From assembly GCF_019972115.1 (NCBI RefSeq), contig NZ_BPFJ01000001.1:372001-436000 (forward strand): 64,000 bases of DNA, given 5' to 3'. Numbering within the stretch: the stretch's first letter is position 1; the number at the start of each line of letters is the position of its first letter. Under the pieces are notes generated by a model. The model had not been told where the DNA came from. It saw only the letters and a list, made by a program, of their open reading frames with translations, and searched no databases. This document shows, piece by piece, positions 10,478-20,043 of the stretch. The position numbers and the translations under genes were made by a program. The stretch comes from Sulfurovum sp. TSL6. GTDB lineage: Bacteria; Campylobacterota; Campylobacteria; Campylobacterales; Sulfurovaceae.

Positions 10478-11437
10478 ATGAAACTTAATGATATTGTTAT
10501 TAATTATGTAAAAAAAATCATTAAAGAAGATCGAAAAAATATTTTTCATTTATTGTATTATTCTATCATTGATGCCATTCTAGTTTTATCTATACCTCTG
10601 GCATCAGCCATCATTATCAACAGTGTATTGGCACACGCCTCACTCTCTATAGTTATTTTAGGGTCAATAGTCCTTGTTTTATTTGTATTTATTACCATTT
10701 TACAATTGTTAAAAGAGTATATTGTTGAAAAGTTTCAACAGAAAGTTTTTCTTCAAGAAGGCATAGAGATTGCGACAAAAGCAATAAAGCTTAACCATGA
10801 AGATAATGATGATGAAATTAAACATAGAAAATTAATGAACTACTTTTTTGATATTACCTCGATTCAAAAGTTCTTTCCTATTCTTTTGCTTGATGGCTTG
10901 GGACTTGTGATCAAAATCGTGGTAAGTCTTCTTTTGTTACTTGCATTTGACCCGCTTCTATTTGCTGCAGGAACACTCTTTTTTTCTATTTATATCATTC
11001 TGTTGCTTGTTCTTGGACACAATGCAGCACAAGGTGCATTAAACCGTTCGGATGCAAAACACAATACCATCTATTTTTTACAGCATATCAATGAAGAAAA
11101 AGGTACTGAAGAAGAAACGTTATCAAAGTTTGATACCTATTTAAGTAGGTATGTACAGGCTAGGCGAAAGTTATTTAAGATTATTGTCAGACAATTGGGA
11201 TTTACTTATTTTGCAGAAGGATTCATATTTAGTATGTTTTTGATCATAGGAGGTTATCTAGTTATTAATGGCAGTCTGCCTTTGGGGGAATTTGTTGCAG
11301 CTGAAATTATTGTTACCTCTATTACTTATGCATTAAAAGGATTTGCAAAACAGCTTGATTATATTTATGATATGATCGAAGGACTTTATAAAGTCAATAA
11401 GCTGTCAGTAGGGTTGGAGGATAAGAAAGATGGATAG
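10478..11437 (+). CDS. ABC exporter membrane domain without an ATPase domain
   Basis: A 319-residue protein matching only the transmembrane half of a type I secretion ABC exporter (ABC_membrane fold, about five or six helices: ILVLSIPLASAIIINSV, IVILGSIVLVLFVFITIL, LLDGLGLVIKIVVSLLLLL and others). The sequence stops at SVGLEDKKDG, exactly where the linker to the nucleotide-binding domain would begin; no Walker A, LSGGQ or Walker B is present and none is encoded within this operon. ATG 10478 is chosen because AAAGG lies seven bases upstream. The stop overlaps the start of the next gene by eight bases, so this looks like a designed end rather than decay. Either an ATPase acts in trans or the complex works differently. 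Confidence 0.75.
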   Translation: MKLNDIVINYVKKIIKEDRKNIFHLLYYSIIDAILVLSIPLASAIIINSVLAHASLSIVILGSIVLVLFVFITILQLLKEYIVEKFQQKVFLQEGIEIATKAIKLNHEDNDDEIKHRKLMNYFFDITSIQKFFPILLLDGLGLVIKIVVSLLLLLAFDPLLFAAGTLFFSIYIILLLVLGHNAAQGALNRSDAKHNTIYFLQHINEEKGTEEETLSKFDTYLSRYVQARRKLFKIIVRQLGFTYFAEGFIFSMFLIIGGYLVINGSLPLGEFVAAEIIVTSITYALKGFAKQLDYIYDMIEGLYKVNKLSVGLEDKKDG

Positions 11438-12701
11438 ATTTGAGTTTGATTCATTGAAACTTGTTAAGACAAAACCTTTTGTGAATCGTATTGGACGTTT
11501 TACTTTTTATCTTATACTTTTTTTCATAGCAGTTCTTTTTTTACCCTGGAGACAAACAGTTCAGGGTGAAGGTACATTGATCGCGTATGACCCTACTCAG
11601 AGGATACAATCTATTTCTGCGCCTATTGATGGTTTTATTGATACCTTTTATGTTTCAGAGAATGAACATGTACGCAAGGGGATGAAAATTTTTACTATGG
11701 TCGACCCCGATAAAGATTACAAAACACGTGTGTATAAAATGAAAGAGGATTTCGAACAGCAACATCAAAATACAGAAAATGAACTCGTTGTACTGAAACA
11801 AAAAGATATCAGTCTTATTAATCAGAAAAAAATACGTATGGAGCTCTATGATAAACGTTATATTCAGGCAGAAGAACAGTTGAAAAGTCTACAGCTGAAA
11901 TATAAAGCAGAAAAGAAAAACTATGAAGTTGTATTCAATCAGTTTACCAGAATAAAACAACTGTATATTCAAAAAATAGAATCAAAAAAGAATTATGAAA
12001 AAGCTGAGAATCAATATATCAATGCAAAAACAAAATTCGATAAAATTGAAATTGACATAGAGGTGCAGAAGCGTCATTTATTAATCATTCAACAGGAAAA
12101 ACAACACTTTTTAGAGGAAATTGATAATCAGATAAGAACACTTGAAAACAATATGTTAGGAGTGGAAACACGCTTAAATATCTTGAAAAGAGACTATGAA
12201 AAACATTTAACAAAGATAGCCAGATATGAAACATCATCCGTAGTTTCAAAAAAAGATGGTTTTGTCATGCGAATTTTGGAAAATGATAAGAATACTTATA
12301 TCAAAAAAGGCCAACCTATCATACGTTTTTCTCCTGATGTCAACACAAGTGCACTTTTACTAAAGGTATCAGATTTCAATATGCCCTTAATGAAAGAAGG
12401 ACTCACTGTAAGGATTAGATTTCATGGATGGCCTGTGTTGCACATTCCCGGATGGCCGATGATAAGATTTGGTACCTTTGGAGGCATTATTAAGAGAGTG
12501 GATCCGATATTACATGAGAAAGGTGCTTACTATGCCTATGTGGTTGAAGATCCAAATGAACCATGGCCCTCTCATGAAAAACTTCGAATAGGTACAGATG
12601 CAACTGCATGGGTTGCCTTGTCACGTGTACCGATCTGGTATGAACTTTGGCGCTTAATGAATGCATTCCCTGCGAAAATGGTCACAACGGGGAATAAATA
12701 A
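11430..12701 (+). CDS. HlyD-family membrane fusion protein
   Basis: A 423-residue periplasmic adaptor. One N-terminal transmembrane helix (~20-40) is followed by a biotinyl/lipoyl half-motif (SISAPIDGFIDTFYVSENEHVRKG), a long alpha-helical hairpin (~100-250, rich in Lys/Glu/Gln), a second lipoyl half (SVVSKKDGFVMRIL) and a beta-barrel domain. Such proteins bridge an inner-membrane exporter and an outer-membrane TolC channel. It overlaps the ABC membrane gene and its stop overlaps the next ATG (TAATG), implying translational coupling. The C-terminal region is Trp-rich (HGWPVLHIPGWPMIRFG) and unusual. Cargo unknown. Confidence 0.87.
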   Translation: MDRFEFDSLKLVKTKPFVNRIGRFTFYLILFFIAVLFLPWRQTVQGEGTLIAYDPTQRIQSISAPIDGFIDTFYVSENEHVRKGMKIFTMVDPDKDYKTRVYKMKEDFEQQHQNTENELVVLKQKDISLINQKKIRMELYDKRYIQAEEQLKSLQLKYKAEKKNYEVVFNQFTRIKQLYIQKIESKKNYEKAENQYINAKTKFDKIEIDIEVQKRHLLIIQQEKQHFLEEIDNQIRTLENNMLGVETRLNILKRDYEKHLTKIARYETSSVVSKKDGFVMRILENDKNTYIKKGQPIIRFSPDVNTSALLLKVSDFNMPLMKEGLTVRIRFHGWPVLHIPGWPMIRFGTFGGIIKRVDPILHEKGAYYAYVVEDPNEPWPSHEKLRIGTDATAWVALSRVPIWYELWRLMNAFPAKMVTTGNK

Positions 12702-14062
12702 TGACAAAAACATTTTTAAGATACTTGATAATTATTTTTATTTTTTCTCATGACGCTTTTTCTAAAGAAATTTTTACAGTGGATCATCTGAAACATTATC
12801 TAACAGAAGAAAACCCCTATATTTACACTGCAGTCGGAAAACAATATATTGATGCAGCGCGTATTCAATCGGCACAAGGAGGCTTTGATACGAAATTATC
12901 TCTAGAATATGATAAAAAAGAGTACCCGATAAGTACAGGTCAATTTTCTGATATTTCTTTTAGCAAGCCAACAGAAAACGGTACAGAATTTATTGTAGGG
13001 TATAGGAATGCAGAAGGGATTCAAGAGTATAACAATATTAAAACCGGTAGTGAAGGAGAGCTGCGTGTGGGAGTGAATGTACCTGTATTTTCACTATTGA
13101 ATGGAATGAATGAACGAAAATATACTCTTGATGCCGCTAAAATAAATGCTACACAATCGACATATGAATCACAAAACAATTTGAGAAATTTATATGCTCA
13201 TATTGTCACTTCATATTATCAACTTCTTTATTATAATGAAGTCCTAAATCTTGAGAAAAGACTCTTGCATAAAGCAACAAAAAGAAAAAAATTTATTGAG
13301 AAAAGAGTACGTTCTGGAGATCTTTCAGATGTTGCAATACTTGAATCAAAACAGCAGATTATTAATCGTGAACAGAGAGTTCTCAGAACAAAAAACAGTT
13401 ATACCCAGGCATTACAGATATTTTTAAAATATCTAAACATGCCTCAAAAAGAATTTGATCTGAAATATGTTCTGCCATCATTAAAAATGTTAAAGAAGGA
13501 AAAAATAATTTTCCAAGATGTGATCAGTCAAGCATTAAAAAGTAGACCGGATCTTAAAGCATTGGAGTCACAAAGAAGTAAATTGGATCTAGATACAGCA
13601 TATAATAGTGTATCAGCATACCCGAAGTTAAATCTTTTTGCATACGGAGTGCATGATATAAAATATGGAGAGGGTATAAAAGTTGGACTACAATTTGATA
13701 TTCCACTAGAAAGACGCTCTTATAAGGGCAAGATGATCGAAATACAAAAAGGTATTACGCAGCTTGAAGAAGAAAAAGATCGATTACTGTTAGAGTTGAA
13801 AACGAATTTAAAAAATTTAATGTATTCATTAGATATTTTCAATCAAAATATAGATTTGGGTTATAAAGAGACTAAAATTGTTGAGTCACTTGAAGAAGTT
13901 GAAAATAAAAAATATGAAGTTGGTTCAAGTGATCTGTTTCAGATCAATCAACGTGAAATAGGGACCTTGGAAGTTAAGAGAAAGCAATTAGAATACTATT
14001 TGAATGCTTTGATGATACAACAAGCGATAAAAAAAGAGATGGGAGAGTTTATTATTCTTTAA
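12701..14062 (+). CDS. TolC-like outer membrane efflux/secretion protein
   Basis: A 453-residue protein with a cleavable signal peptide (ending near AFSK) and the two-repeat, long-helix layout of TolC/OEP proteins: helices around 165-235 and 375-440 and beta-barrel segments between. SDVAILESKQQIINREQRVL is the characteristic long-helix sequence. It closes a three-gene operon with the ABC membrane domain and HlyD proteins, and would form the outer-membrane conduit of that complex. A separate TolC-like gene belongs to the cus operon at 44880-46073, so the cell has at least two such channels. Confidence 0.85.
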   Translation: MTKTFLRYLIIIFIFSHDAFSKEIFTVDHLKHYLTEENPYIYTAVGKQYIDAARIQSAQGGFDTKLSLEYDKKEYPISTGQFSDISFSKPTENGTEFIVGYRNAEGIQEYNNIKTGSEGELRVGVNVPVFSLLNGMNERKYTLDAAKINATQSTYESQNNLRNLYAHIVTSYYQLLYYNEVLNLEKRLLHKATKRKKFIEKRVRSGDLSDVAILESKQQIINREQRVLRTKNSYTQALQIFLKYLNMPQKEFDLKYVLPSLKMLKKEKIIFQDVISQALKSRPDLKALESQRSKLDLDTAYNSVSAYPKLNLFAYGVHDIKYGEGIKVGLQFDIPLERRSYKGKMIEIQKGITQLEEEKDRLLLELKTNLKNLMYSLDIFNQNIDLGYKETKIVESLEEVENKKYEVGSSDLFQINQREIGTLEVKRKQLEYYLNALMIQQAIKKEMGEFIIL

Positions 14063-14181
14063 ACGTTTTTAAATTGAGTCAATCAACCTTTATTTCTTCG
14101 TAATATTAGCGCATCTTTACTCTTATATAATCTTAAGTTATTTATAATACAATATGCAAGAAATATATCAAAGGAAATACT

Positions 14182-14370
14182 ATGGATATAAATAAATGGA
14201 GAGCCACATGTAGACCTATCAGAATTTTGGTAGGATTGGGACTTATCAGTTATGGTGTATACTCAGGAAATGCATGGTTCTATCTTGGTGTAATCCCACT
14301 TATCGCAGGGCTTACGAACTTTTGTCCAGCATGTATCGCCACTAAAAAGTGTGATACAGCAGCGAAATAA
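14182..14370 (+). CDS. DUF2892-type small inner-membrane protein
   Basis: A 62-residue protein with two hydrophobic segments (PIRILVGLGLISYGVYSG and WFYLGVIPLIAGLTNF) and a C-terminal CPACIATKKC cluster. The layout, NxxR..R...G, two helices and a Cys-containing tail, is that of the DUF2892/YgaP-like membrane domain. AAAGGAAATACT precedes the ATG and a TATAAT-like -10 lies near 14125. It stands alone, followed by a terminator. Function unknown; members often neighbour sulfur-transferase or metal genes. Confidence 0.8.
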   Translation: MDINKWRATCRPIRILVGLGLISYGVYSGNAWFYLGVIPLIAGLTNFCPACIATKKCDTAAK

Positions 14371-14399
14371 AACAGATGCGGAACATCCTCATCTGTTTT
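14369..14399 (+). terminator. Rho-independent terminator after the DUF2892 gene
   Basis: A 10-bp perfect stem AAAACAGATG / CATCTGTTTT with an 11-nt loop, ending in a T run, starts at the stop codon of the preceding gene. Confidence 0.75.
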
Positions 14400-14505
14400 A
14401 CTCTTTATTTTAACTCTATTACATCAGCACTCTTTTAGTAATTCAACCATTCTACGTATTTAATAAAGTATAATTTCACAATATAACGCTACAAAGGTAC
14501 AGGCT

Positions 14506-15834
14506 ATGGATAAAATCACCCAATATTTAAATGATCATCCTTATGATGAACTGCATCCTTCAGAGATAGCTAATATTCTTAAAGACCTCAATGAAAAAAG
14601 TTTTCATGAAGCATTACAAGAGATACCTAGAGAGCTTATTGCCGATGTTGCATTAGAACTTCCGGATAGATATTTCGAAGATATTGTTGAGTCTTTTACA
14701 ACAAAAGAACTTGCAGATTCAGTTTCTGACCTGGAAAGTGATGACCAAACAGACTTTATGCAAGAGCTTGAAGAAGTGGATGAAGGCATCGCTAAAGCAG
14801 TATTTAGTCAGTTAGATAAAGATGACCAAGCTGATATCTTAAAACTTAAGCAGTATGATGATGATGAAGCGGGTGCCTACATGCAAGTCGAAGTATATAC
14901 GGCTAATTTACATCATACTGTACACGATGTGATTAAAGAATTCGCGCAACTAAGAAGAAACGATGAACTTGAAAATGTAAATTATCTCTTTGTGACAGAT
15001 GAAGCACATAATTTACGTTATGGTATAGGATTAGACCATCTTCTGGTTTTTAACTTTGATCAAACATTGGAAGAGAATATTAATCAAAACCCTGAAAAGT
15101 ATAAGACTGTTATGGGATATGATCATGATGATATCCGTGATATTGTACAGAAGTTTCAAGAGTATGATCTCTCGTCTATGCCTATCATAGACGATAATGG
15201 TATACTTCTTGGGCGTATTACTTCAGATGACATCTATGACATTATCAACGAGCAGGCAACAGATCAGATGTACCATTTAGCAGGTGTGAATGATGAAGCA
15301 GAAGAAGATGAAGATATTTTTAAAGCGGGTAAATCACGTGCTGTATGGCTGGGTGTGAATCTGATCACAGCAATTATCGCCTCATTGGTGATAGGTCTTT
15401 TCACAGATACACTTCAAAGTATTGTCGCTTTGGCTATTTTGATGCCTATCGTGGCTTCTATGGGTGGTAATGCAGGGACACAAAGTCTTACGGTTGTCGT
15501 ACGTCAACTCGCGCTTGGTGACATTGCACAGCATGATGCATTTCGTACGATAAAGAAAGAAGTCATACTCTCTCTTGCAAATGGTTTCCTTTTTGCTATA
15601 ATCATGGGTATAATAGCTTCAATATGGTTTGATAAAGGGATGCTTGGCATCGTTATTGCACTCTCTATGGTCATCAATTTATTGAGTGCGGGTTTCTTTG
15701 GTGCTATGGTGCCATTGTTACTCAAAAAAATGGAAGTTGATCCAGCCATTGGAAGTACTGTGGTACTTACAACGGTAACGGATGTTGTAGGCTTCTTTTC
15801 GTTCTTGGGTCTAGCGACCCTAATATTATTATAA
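14506..15834 (+). CDS. mgtE: Magnesium transporter MgtE
   Basis: A 442-residue Mg2+ channel. Residues ~1-130 form the acidic, helical N domain (many LEEVDEG- and DKDDQADIL-like repeats), ~135-255 two CBS domains, and ~275-442 five membrane helices including the pore signature PIVASMGGNAGTQSL and VVRQLALGD. The N and CBS domains close the channel when cytosolic Mg2+ is high. The next gene encodes a CNNM/CorC-type membrane protein, so the pair probably handles divalent cation homeostasis together. Confidence 0.95.
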   Translation: MDKITQYLNDHPYDELHPSEIANILKDLNEKSFHEALQEIPRELIADVALELPDRYFEDIVESFTTKELADSVSDLESDDQTDFMQELEEVDEGIAKAVFSQLDKDDQADILKLKQYDDDEAGAYMQVEVYTANLHHTVHDVIKEFAQLRRNDELENVNYLFVTDEAHNLRYGIGLDHLLVFNFDQTLEENINQNPEKYKTVMGYDHDDIRDIVQKFQEYDLSSMPIIDDNGILLGRITSDDIYDIINEQATDQMYHLAGVNDEAEEDEDIFKAGKSRAVWLGVNLITAIIASLVIGLFTDTLQSIVALAILMPIVASMGGNAGTQSLTVVVRQLALGDIAQHDAFRTIKKEVILSLANGFLFAIIMGIIASIWFDKGMLGIVIALSMVINLLSAGFFGAMVPLLLKKMEVDPAIGSTVVLTTVTDVVGFFSFLGLATLILL

Positions 15835-15850
15835 AGGTATTTTTTTATAC

Positions 15851-16891
15851 ATGGATTTGTTAATTCTTTATTTCACTTTAGCAGTGATGATATCCTTCAT
15901 CTGTTCAATTTTAGAATCTGTTTTACTCTCTGTCAATATGGCATATGTTTCAGTGCTTGAAAAAGAGCGTCCTATCGCAGGAAGACTTTTAAGAGGACAT
16001 AAAATTAATATAAATAAATCTTTATCTTCTATTTTAATTCTCAATACGATTGCCAATACTTTAGGTGCAGCTGCTGTGGGGGCACAGGCTGAAAGTATTT
16101 ATGGAGTAGGTGCGGTATTTTATGTATCTATTGCCTTGACATTTGCTATTCTTTTTTTGTCTGAGATCATTCCTAAAACCATAGGTGCAGTGTACTGGAA
16201 ATCTTTATCACCTGTGGCGGCATACGTGATTCATTTTTTCATTTGGATAACGTACCCTATTATCATTTTAACACTCTTTGTGACCAATCGTATAAGCAGA
16301 GGTGTTGATACAACCAGTTTGACGAAAGAAGAACTCATACAGAGTACCTTGCATAGTGAAGATGAGGGACTGCTTAAAGAGCAAGAATCTGATGTGATTG
16401 AAAACATCCTTCTTCTTGATAAGATAAAGATAAAGGATATATTAACGCCTAGAACGGTTGTTTTTGCTTTAGATGGAAGTAGAAGCATTCAAGATATTGT
16501 TGAGAGTGAACCAGCGATATTTAAATTTTCAAGAGTCCCTGTCTACGATGAGAGCATTGAAAATATCACAGGTATGGTCATGACTAAAAAAATCTTTAAA
16601 CAAGGTCTAAAAGATGATACTGTAGCGTTAAGTACGATACAAAAAGACATTTTTAAGATCTCAGAAAACTTGCCTGTATCTAAAGCGCTTGATCTGTTCA
16701 TTAAGAAAAAAGAGCATATGTTTCTTGTCCTTGACAGTTATGATCAGACTGAGGGTATCGTAACACTTGAAGACTGTGTAGAGACGATTCTTGGTGTAGA
16801 GATCGTTGATGAGAGTGACAGTGATGCAGATATGAGAGAAGTGGCAAAGCTTAAAATGCGTTTGAATCGTAGATTAGACAGTGAAAAATAA
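15851..16891 (+). CDS. CNNM/DUF21 transport protein with CBS pair
   Basis: A 346-residue protein: a DUF21 (CNNM) membrane domain in residues ~1-170, with SEIIPKTIGAVYW as its most recognisable block, followed by a CBS pair (~190-325: LLLDKIKIKDILTPRTVVFAL and DQTEGIVTLEDCVETILG). The usual C-terminal CorC_HlyC domain of bacterial relatives is missing; only about 20 charged residues follow. Relatives mediate Mg2+/Co2+ export or Na+-coupled exchange. It begins 16 bases after mgtE on the same strand. Confidence 0.88.
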   Translation: MDLLILYFTLAVMISFICSILESVLLSVNMAYVSVLEKERPIAGRLLRGHKININKSLSSILILNTIANTLGAAAVGAQAESIYGVGAVFYVSIALTFAILFLSEIIPKTIGAVYWKSLSPVAAYVIHFFIWITYPIIILTLFVTNRISRGVDTTSLTKEELIQSTLHSEDEGLLKEQESDVIENILLLDKIKIKDILTPRTVVFALDGSRSIQDIVESEPAIFKFSRVPVYDESIENITGMVMTKKIFKQGLKDDTVALSTIQKDIFKISENLPVSKALDLFIKKKEHMFLVLDSYDQTEGIVTLEDCVETILGVEIVDESDSDADMREVAKLKMRLNRRLDSEK

Positions 16892-16912
16892 AACCACTAA
16901 AATAGGAATGCT

Positions 16913-18250
16913 ATGTCATTAGCTACACTTGGATTATCTTCAGAGATATTAAAAGCACTGAATGAGAAAGGCTATGACTCTGCTACGCCTATCCAAAAGG
17001 CACTGATCCCGGCTATGTTCACAGGTCGAGATATTATGGCCGGTGCACAGACCGGTACAGGAAAGACAGCAGGATTTTCTCTACCTATACTCCAAGATCT
17101 AAGTAAAAGTTTTGTTGAAGGACAACATTATCCTAAAGCAGTTATTTTGGTACCAACGCGAGAATTGGCCAAACAGGTACATGCAAGTATTGAAGCCTAT
17201 GGAAAGTACCTTCCTTTAAAAAGTATTGTGCTTTATGGTGGTGCCAACTTAACATCACAGGCAAACAGGCTTAAAGCAGGTGTAGACATTATAGTCGCTA
17301 CAAGCGGACGTCTCCTGGAACATATAGGGAAAAATAATGTGAACCTGGAAAGTGTTGATTACTTAGTGTTAGATGAAGCAGATACGATCTTGGATATGGG
17401 CTTTGTACATGAAGTAAGTAAGATACTTCAGCACCTCCCGGATAAACGACAGAATGTACTGATCTCCGCAACACTTTCAGGATCTGTAAAAAGACTTGCA
17501 GAACAGATACTTCAAAAACCCAAACTCATAGAAGTGGACAGTATGGGAACTTCTGCAGATACAGTAGAGCAGATAGTCTATCCTGTTGAAAAAGAGAAGA
17601 AAACAGAGTTACTCTCCTACCTTATAGGTTCACGCAATTATAAGCAAGTGCTTGTCTTCACACGTAAAAAAGAAGTAGCCGATGATGTGAGCAAAGAACT
17701 CAATCTTTCAGGACTTAAAACAGCGGTCATTCATGGAGGTAAAAGTTCTGGAGAAAGATCTAGAGCATTGGAAGGCTTTAAAGAAGGAAAAGTACGTGTA
17801 CTTGTTGCGACTGACATCGCAGCTCGAGGGCTGGATATACCAGCTTTAAGTGTAGTCATGAATTATGATATTCCTCATGTCACAGGAGACTACATACACC
17901 GTATAGGACGTACGGGCAGGGCAGGGGCAAAAGGATTGGCTATTACGCTTATCTCACCTCTGGAAATGGTAGCACTTAAAGAGGTGGAACGTCTTATGGG
18001 TAAGCGCATTCCTCAAGAAAAATTAGAAGGGTATGCACCTAAAGTGATACCGAAACAAAAAGGTGCACGTAAAAACCCCAATGAACATAAAAATACAGAC
18101 GGAGCTTTTGGTAAAAAGAAAACCAAGACAGCTACTGCACCTAAAAGTAAAAAACGTAAAACAACGAAACGTGACGGGTTTAAAACATTTGATGCAGCTA
18201 AACCAAAGATGGATAAGAAGGATAAAAAACGTGGGAGAGGCAGGAAATAG
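16913..18250 (+). CDS. DEAD-box RNA helicase, RhlE-like
   Basis: A 445-residue ATP-dependent RNA helicase. Visible motifs in order: Q motif (YDSATPIQKALIP), AQTGTGKT, PTRELAKQ, the DEAD box (LDEADTILDMG), SATLS, the ATDIAARGLD block and HRIGRTGRAG. After residue ~370 comes a basic, low-complexity Lys/Arg tail ending KKRGRGRK that will bind RNA nonspecifically, as in RhlE and CsdA proteins. Likely role: ribosome assembly and mRNA unwinding. It follows the CNNM gene by 21 bases and may be read through from it. Confidence 0.93.
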   Translation: MSLATLGLSSEILKALNEKGYDSATPIQKALIPAMFTGRDIMAGAQTGTGKTAGFSLPILQDLSKSFVEGQHYPKAVILVPTRELAKQVHASIEAYGKYLPLKSIVLYGGANLTSQANRLKAGVDIIVATSGRLLEHIGKNNVNLESVDYLVLDEADTILDMGFVHEVSKILQHLPDKRQNVLISATLSGSVKRLAEQILQKPKLIEVDSMGTSADTVEQIVYPVEKEKKTELLSYLIGSRNYKQVLVFTRKKEVADDVSKELNLSGLKTAVIHGGKSSGERSRALEGFKEGKVRVLVATDIAARGLDIPALSVVMNYDIPHVTGDYIHRIGRTGRAGAKGLAITLISPLEMVALKEVERLMGKRIPQEKLEGYAPKVIPKQKGARKNPNEHKNTDGAFGKKKTKTATAPKSKKRKTTKRDGFKTFDAAKPKMDKKDKKRGRGRK

Positions 18251-18260
18251 TTTCCTAATT

Positions 18261-18290
18261 AAGCGGTATTTACCAGGAGGTAAACCACTT
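18261..18290. terminator. Hairpin between converging genes
   Basis: Arms 18261-18274 and 18279-18290 pair (AAGCGGT..TTACC with GGTAAACCACTT) around the loop AGGA, with a two-base bulge. It sits just after the helicase stop and overlaps the last codons of the opposing gene. T runs on both sides are weak, so termination strength is uncertain. Confidence 0.45.
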
Positions 18291-18633
18291 ATGTGGCTTT
18301 AATATCTTTTAGAAGCGCCAATGTCAGTGTATTTTTACCATCGATGAGTTTTTTCCCGATAGTGAGCTTAACGCTGTGGAAAAGAAAAAGTTCGCCTGCG
18401 TAGTTGATACCCAAAATAAAAGTATAGTCACCAAAAATAAATTTTTTCAATCCTTTTGCTTCAGGTTTTTTGGGAGGATTCTTGATCTGAAAACAGACTT
18501 CATTAGGAAAGCTGCTAGTACGTTGATCGTCATCGTTCAAATATACCTCACCCAACTCAGATGTAACTTGAACAGAGAGTTTCTGATCGAGTTCATGTGT
18601 TCTTATTGTATAATCACCAAATGTAAAATGCAT
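18289..18633 (-). CDS. Hypothetical protein, 114 residues
   Basis: No recognised family. The start has an AGGAG six to seven bases upstream, so it is probably translated. The protein is soluble, mostly predicted beta strand, and contains the phrase FGDYT twice (near residues 5 and 68), each followed by a strand, suggesting two similar halves. There is no signal peptide and no cysteine pair. It is a single gene between the helicase and truD. Confidence 0.65.
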   Translation of the reverse strand: MHFTFGDYTIRTHELDQKLSVQVTSELGEVYLNDDDQRTSSFPNEVCFQIKNPPKKPEAKGLKKFIFGDYTFILGINYAGELFLFHSVKLTIGKKLIDGKNTLTLALLKDIKAT

Positions 18634-18767
18634 TCATGTCTCCTTGTATATTAGATAATATATTATATCTTTTATTGCAATGGTTTTATATGAAGCCTTG
18701 TATAATTAATGTGCATACTAACCATAAAACGTCATTCTAGGATCTGTTTTTAGTGGTTCTATGTAGT

Positions 18768-19859
18768 TTAGATTTCCTTCAAAGAAAACTTTCCGATCTC
18801 TTCCAAAAATGTAGTAGCATACGAACCTTTAGGCAGATAAAACTCAACGGTAAGCTTTTTAGTCTTACTGTCATACTGTGTTTCTACATCTTTAGGCCAG
18901 ATCCATGCGAAACGTCTGTCCCCTTTGAGACTGTTTAAGTCCGTATCATCATAGGCTTCTTCGAGATGATAGGCATCACTTTTGGCTCTTAGTACATTGG
19001 CACCACATAGCAGTCCGGTAGGGGAGATCTTCTTTTGTTCGAAGGCTTGTGCACTTTGTTGCATCTCTTTCACATAATCACTTTTCCCATAAGGGTAAGG
19101 CATGATGATATCACCGATAAAGAGTTTGAAAAATTGAGGCTGTTTGGCCAGGACTTTAACCAGGTCTAGTGGATATTGGAGTTTTTTTGCAGCTGCTTCT
19201 ATTTTATTGTCCCTAATGGTGGCAGAGAGCTTTACTCTTGAAGCCAGCCATTTGTTGTAAAGGTAGCTTTGGTACGCTGAAACAAGCAGTTTTTCTTTAC
19301 TACCTTTCAGACGCTTCCCTGAATGGGCTATCTCTTTACCCTGTAGATAGGAACGGCTGTCTTCTCCAAATCGTTGGTAACCATAGTAGTTCGGTATTCC
19401 ATCAACTTGCATTTTTTTCGCCGTGGTATTGAAAAACTTTGCTTCGTTCTCAGAAATATCATGCAAGATGATGGAGAAACGATTGCCTTTGAGGTGTCCT
19501 ATCTTGATAGGAGATTTGTTGTAGGTACGTTCAAGTATCTCGATCTTTTCTGTCGTAAGGTTCTTGTTCAGCTCTTTTTCGTACTTTTTTGGAAGCGAAA
19601 TGTACTGTATGGTAGTGGCATTTTTATCTTTAAGGCCTGCATAACCGATGTCACGTTCTTCCAGACCGGTTGCTTTAGCGAGAACCGTGATGAGTTTCCA
19701 TGTGCTCATATCGGTTTTCTTTATTTTGAGTATGAGGTAATTTCCTGTACCGGTAAAAGAGTAAAGAGGTATTTCTTCAACAAAAAATCGTTCTACAGTT
19801 TGTTTAAAATCAAACGTGAGTGGGGTATGGTTATAGGCATAGGTTTTAATGTGATTCAT
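18768..19859 (-). CDS. truD: tRNA pseudouridine(13) synthase TruD
   Basis: A 363-residue TruD. The N-terminal FxVEE motif is at ~25-29, the catalytic aspartate is D78 in GYAGLKDKN, and NYYGYQRFG is the conserved motif in the catalytic domain. It makes pseudouridine at position 13 of some tRNAs. I start at ATG 19859 (NHIKTYAYN); an upstream in-frame ATG at 19940 adds 27 unlikely residues. A TATAAT box lies only six bases before ATG 19859 with no ribosome site, so the mRNA may be leaderless, though that is inference from position only. Confidence 0.92.
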   Translation of the reverse strand: MNHIKTYAYNHTPLTFDFKQTVERFFVEEIPLYSFTGTGNYLILKIKKTDMSTWKLITVLAKATGLEERDIGYAGLKDKNATTIQYISLPKKYEKELNKNLTTEKIEILERTYNKSPIKIGHLKGNRFSIILHDISENEAKFFNTTAKKMQVDGIPNYYGYQRFGEDSRSYLQGKEIAHSGKRLKGSKEKLLVSAYQSYLYNKWLASRVKLSATIRDNKIEAAAKKLQYPLDLVKVLAKQPQFFKLFIGDIIMPYPYGKSDYVKEMQQSAQAFEQKKISPTGLLCGANVLRAKSDAYHLEEAYDDTDLNSLKGDRRFAWIWPKDVETQYDSKTKKLTVEFYLPKGSYATTFLEEIGKFSLKEI

Positions 19860-19977
19860 GAAGAAATTATAGCGAAATAATGATGTAGTATTGGTATGCA
19901 AATAGAGAAGACATGAGGGGAAAATACTACACATGAACAAACCTTATCAAACCTCCTATAGGTATTTTTTGATTTCC

Positions 19978-20011
19978 CCTACACACTCTTTGCACATTAA
20001 CATTTTATACT
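19978..20011 (+). promoter_or_regulatory. Copper-type tandem operator and -10, site A
   Basis: Half-sites CCTACACAC (19978-19986) and TTTGCACAT (19989-19997) are repeated with an 11-bp period; eight bases later comes TATACT (20006-20011). It precedes the Met/Cys7 protein gene. The same geometry is found at five other places in the copper region. Confidence 0.7.
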
Positions 20012-20043
20012 TCGAGATACAATGAATTTATAAAAGGATTATT

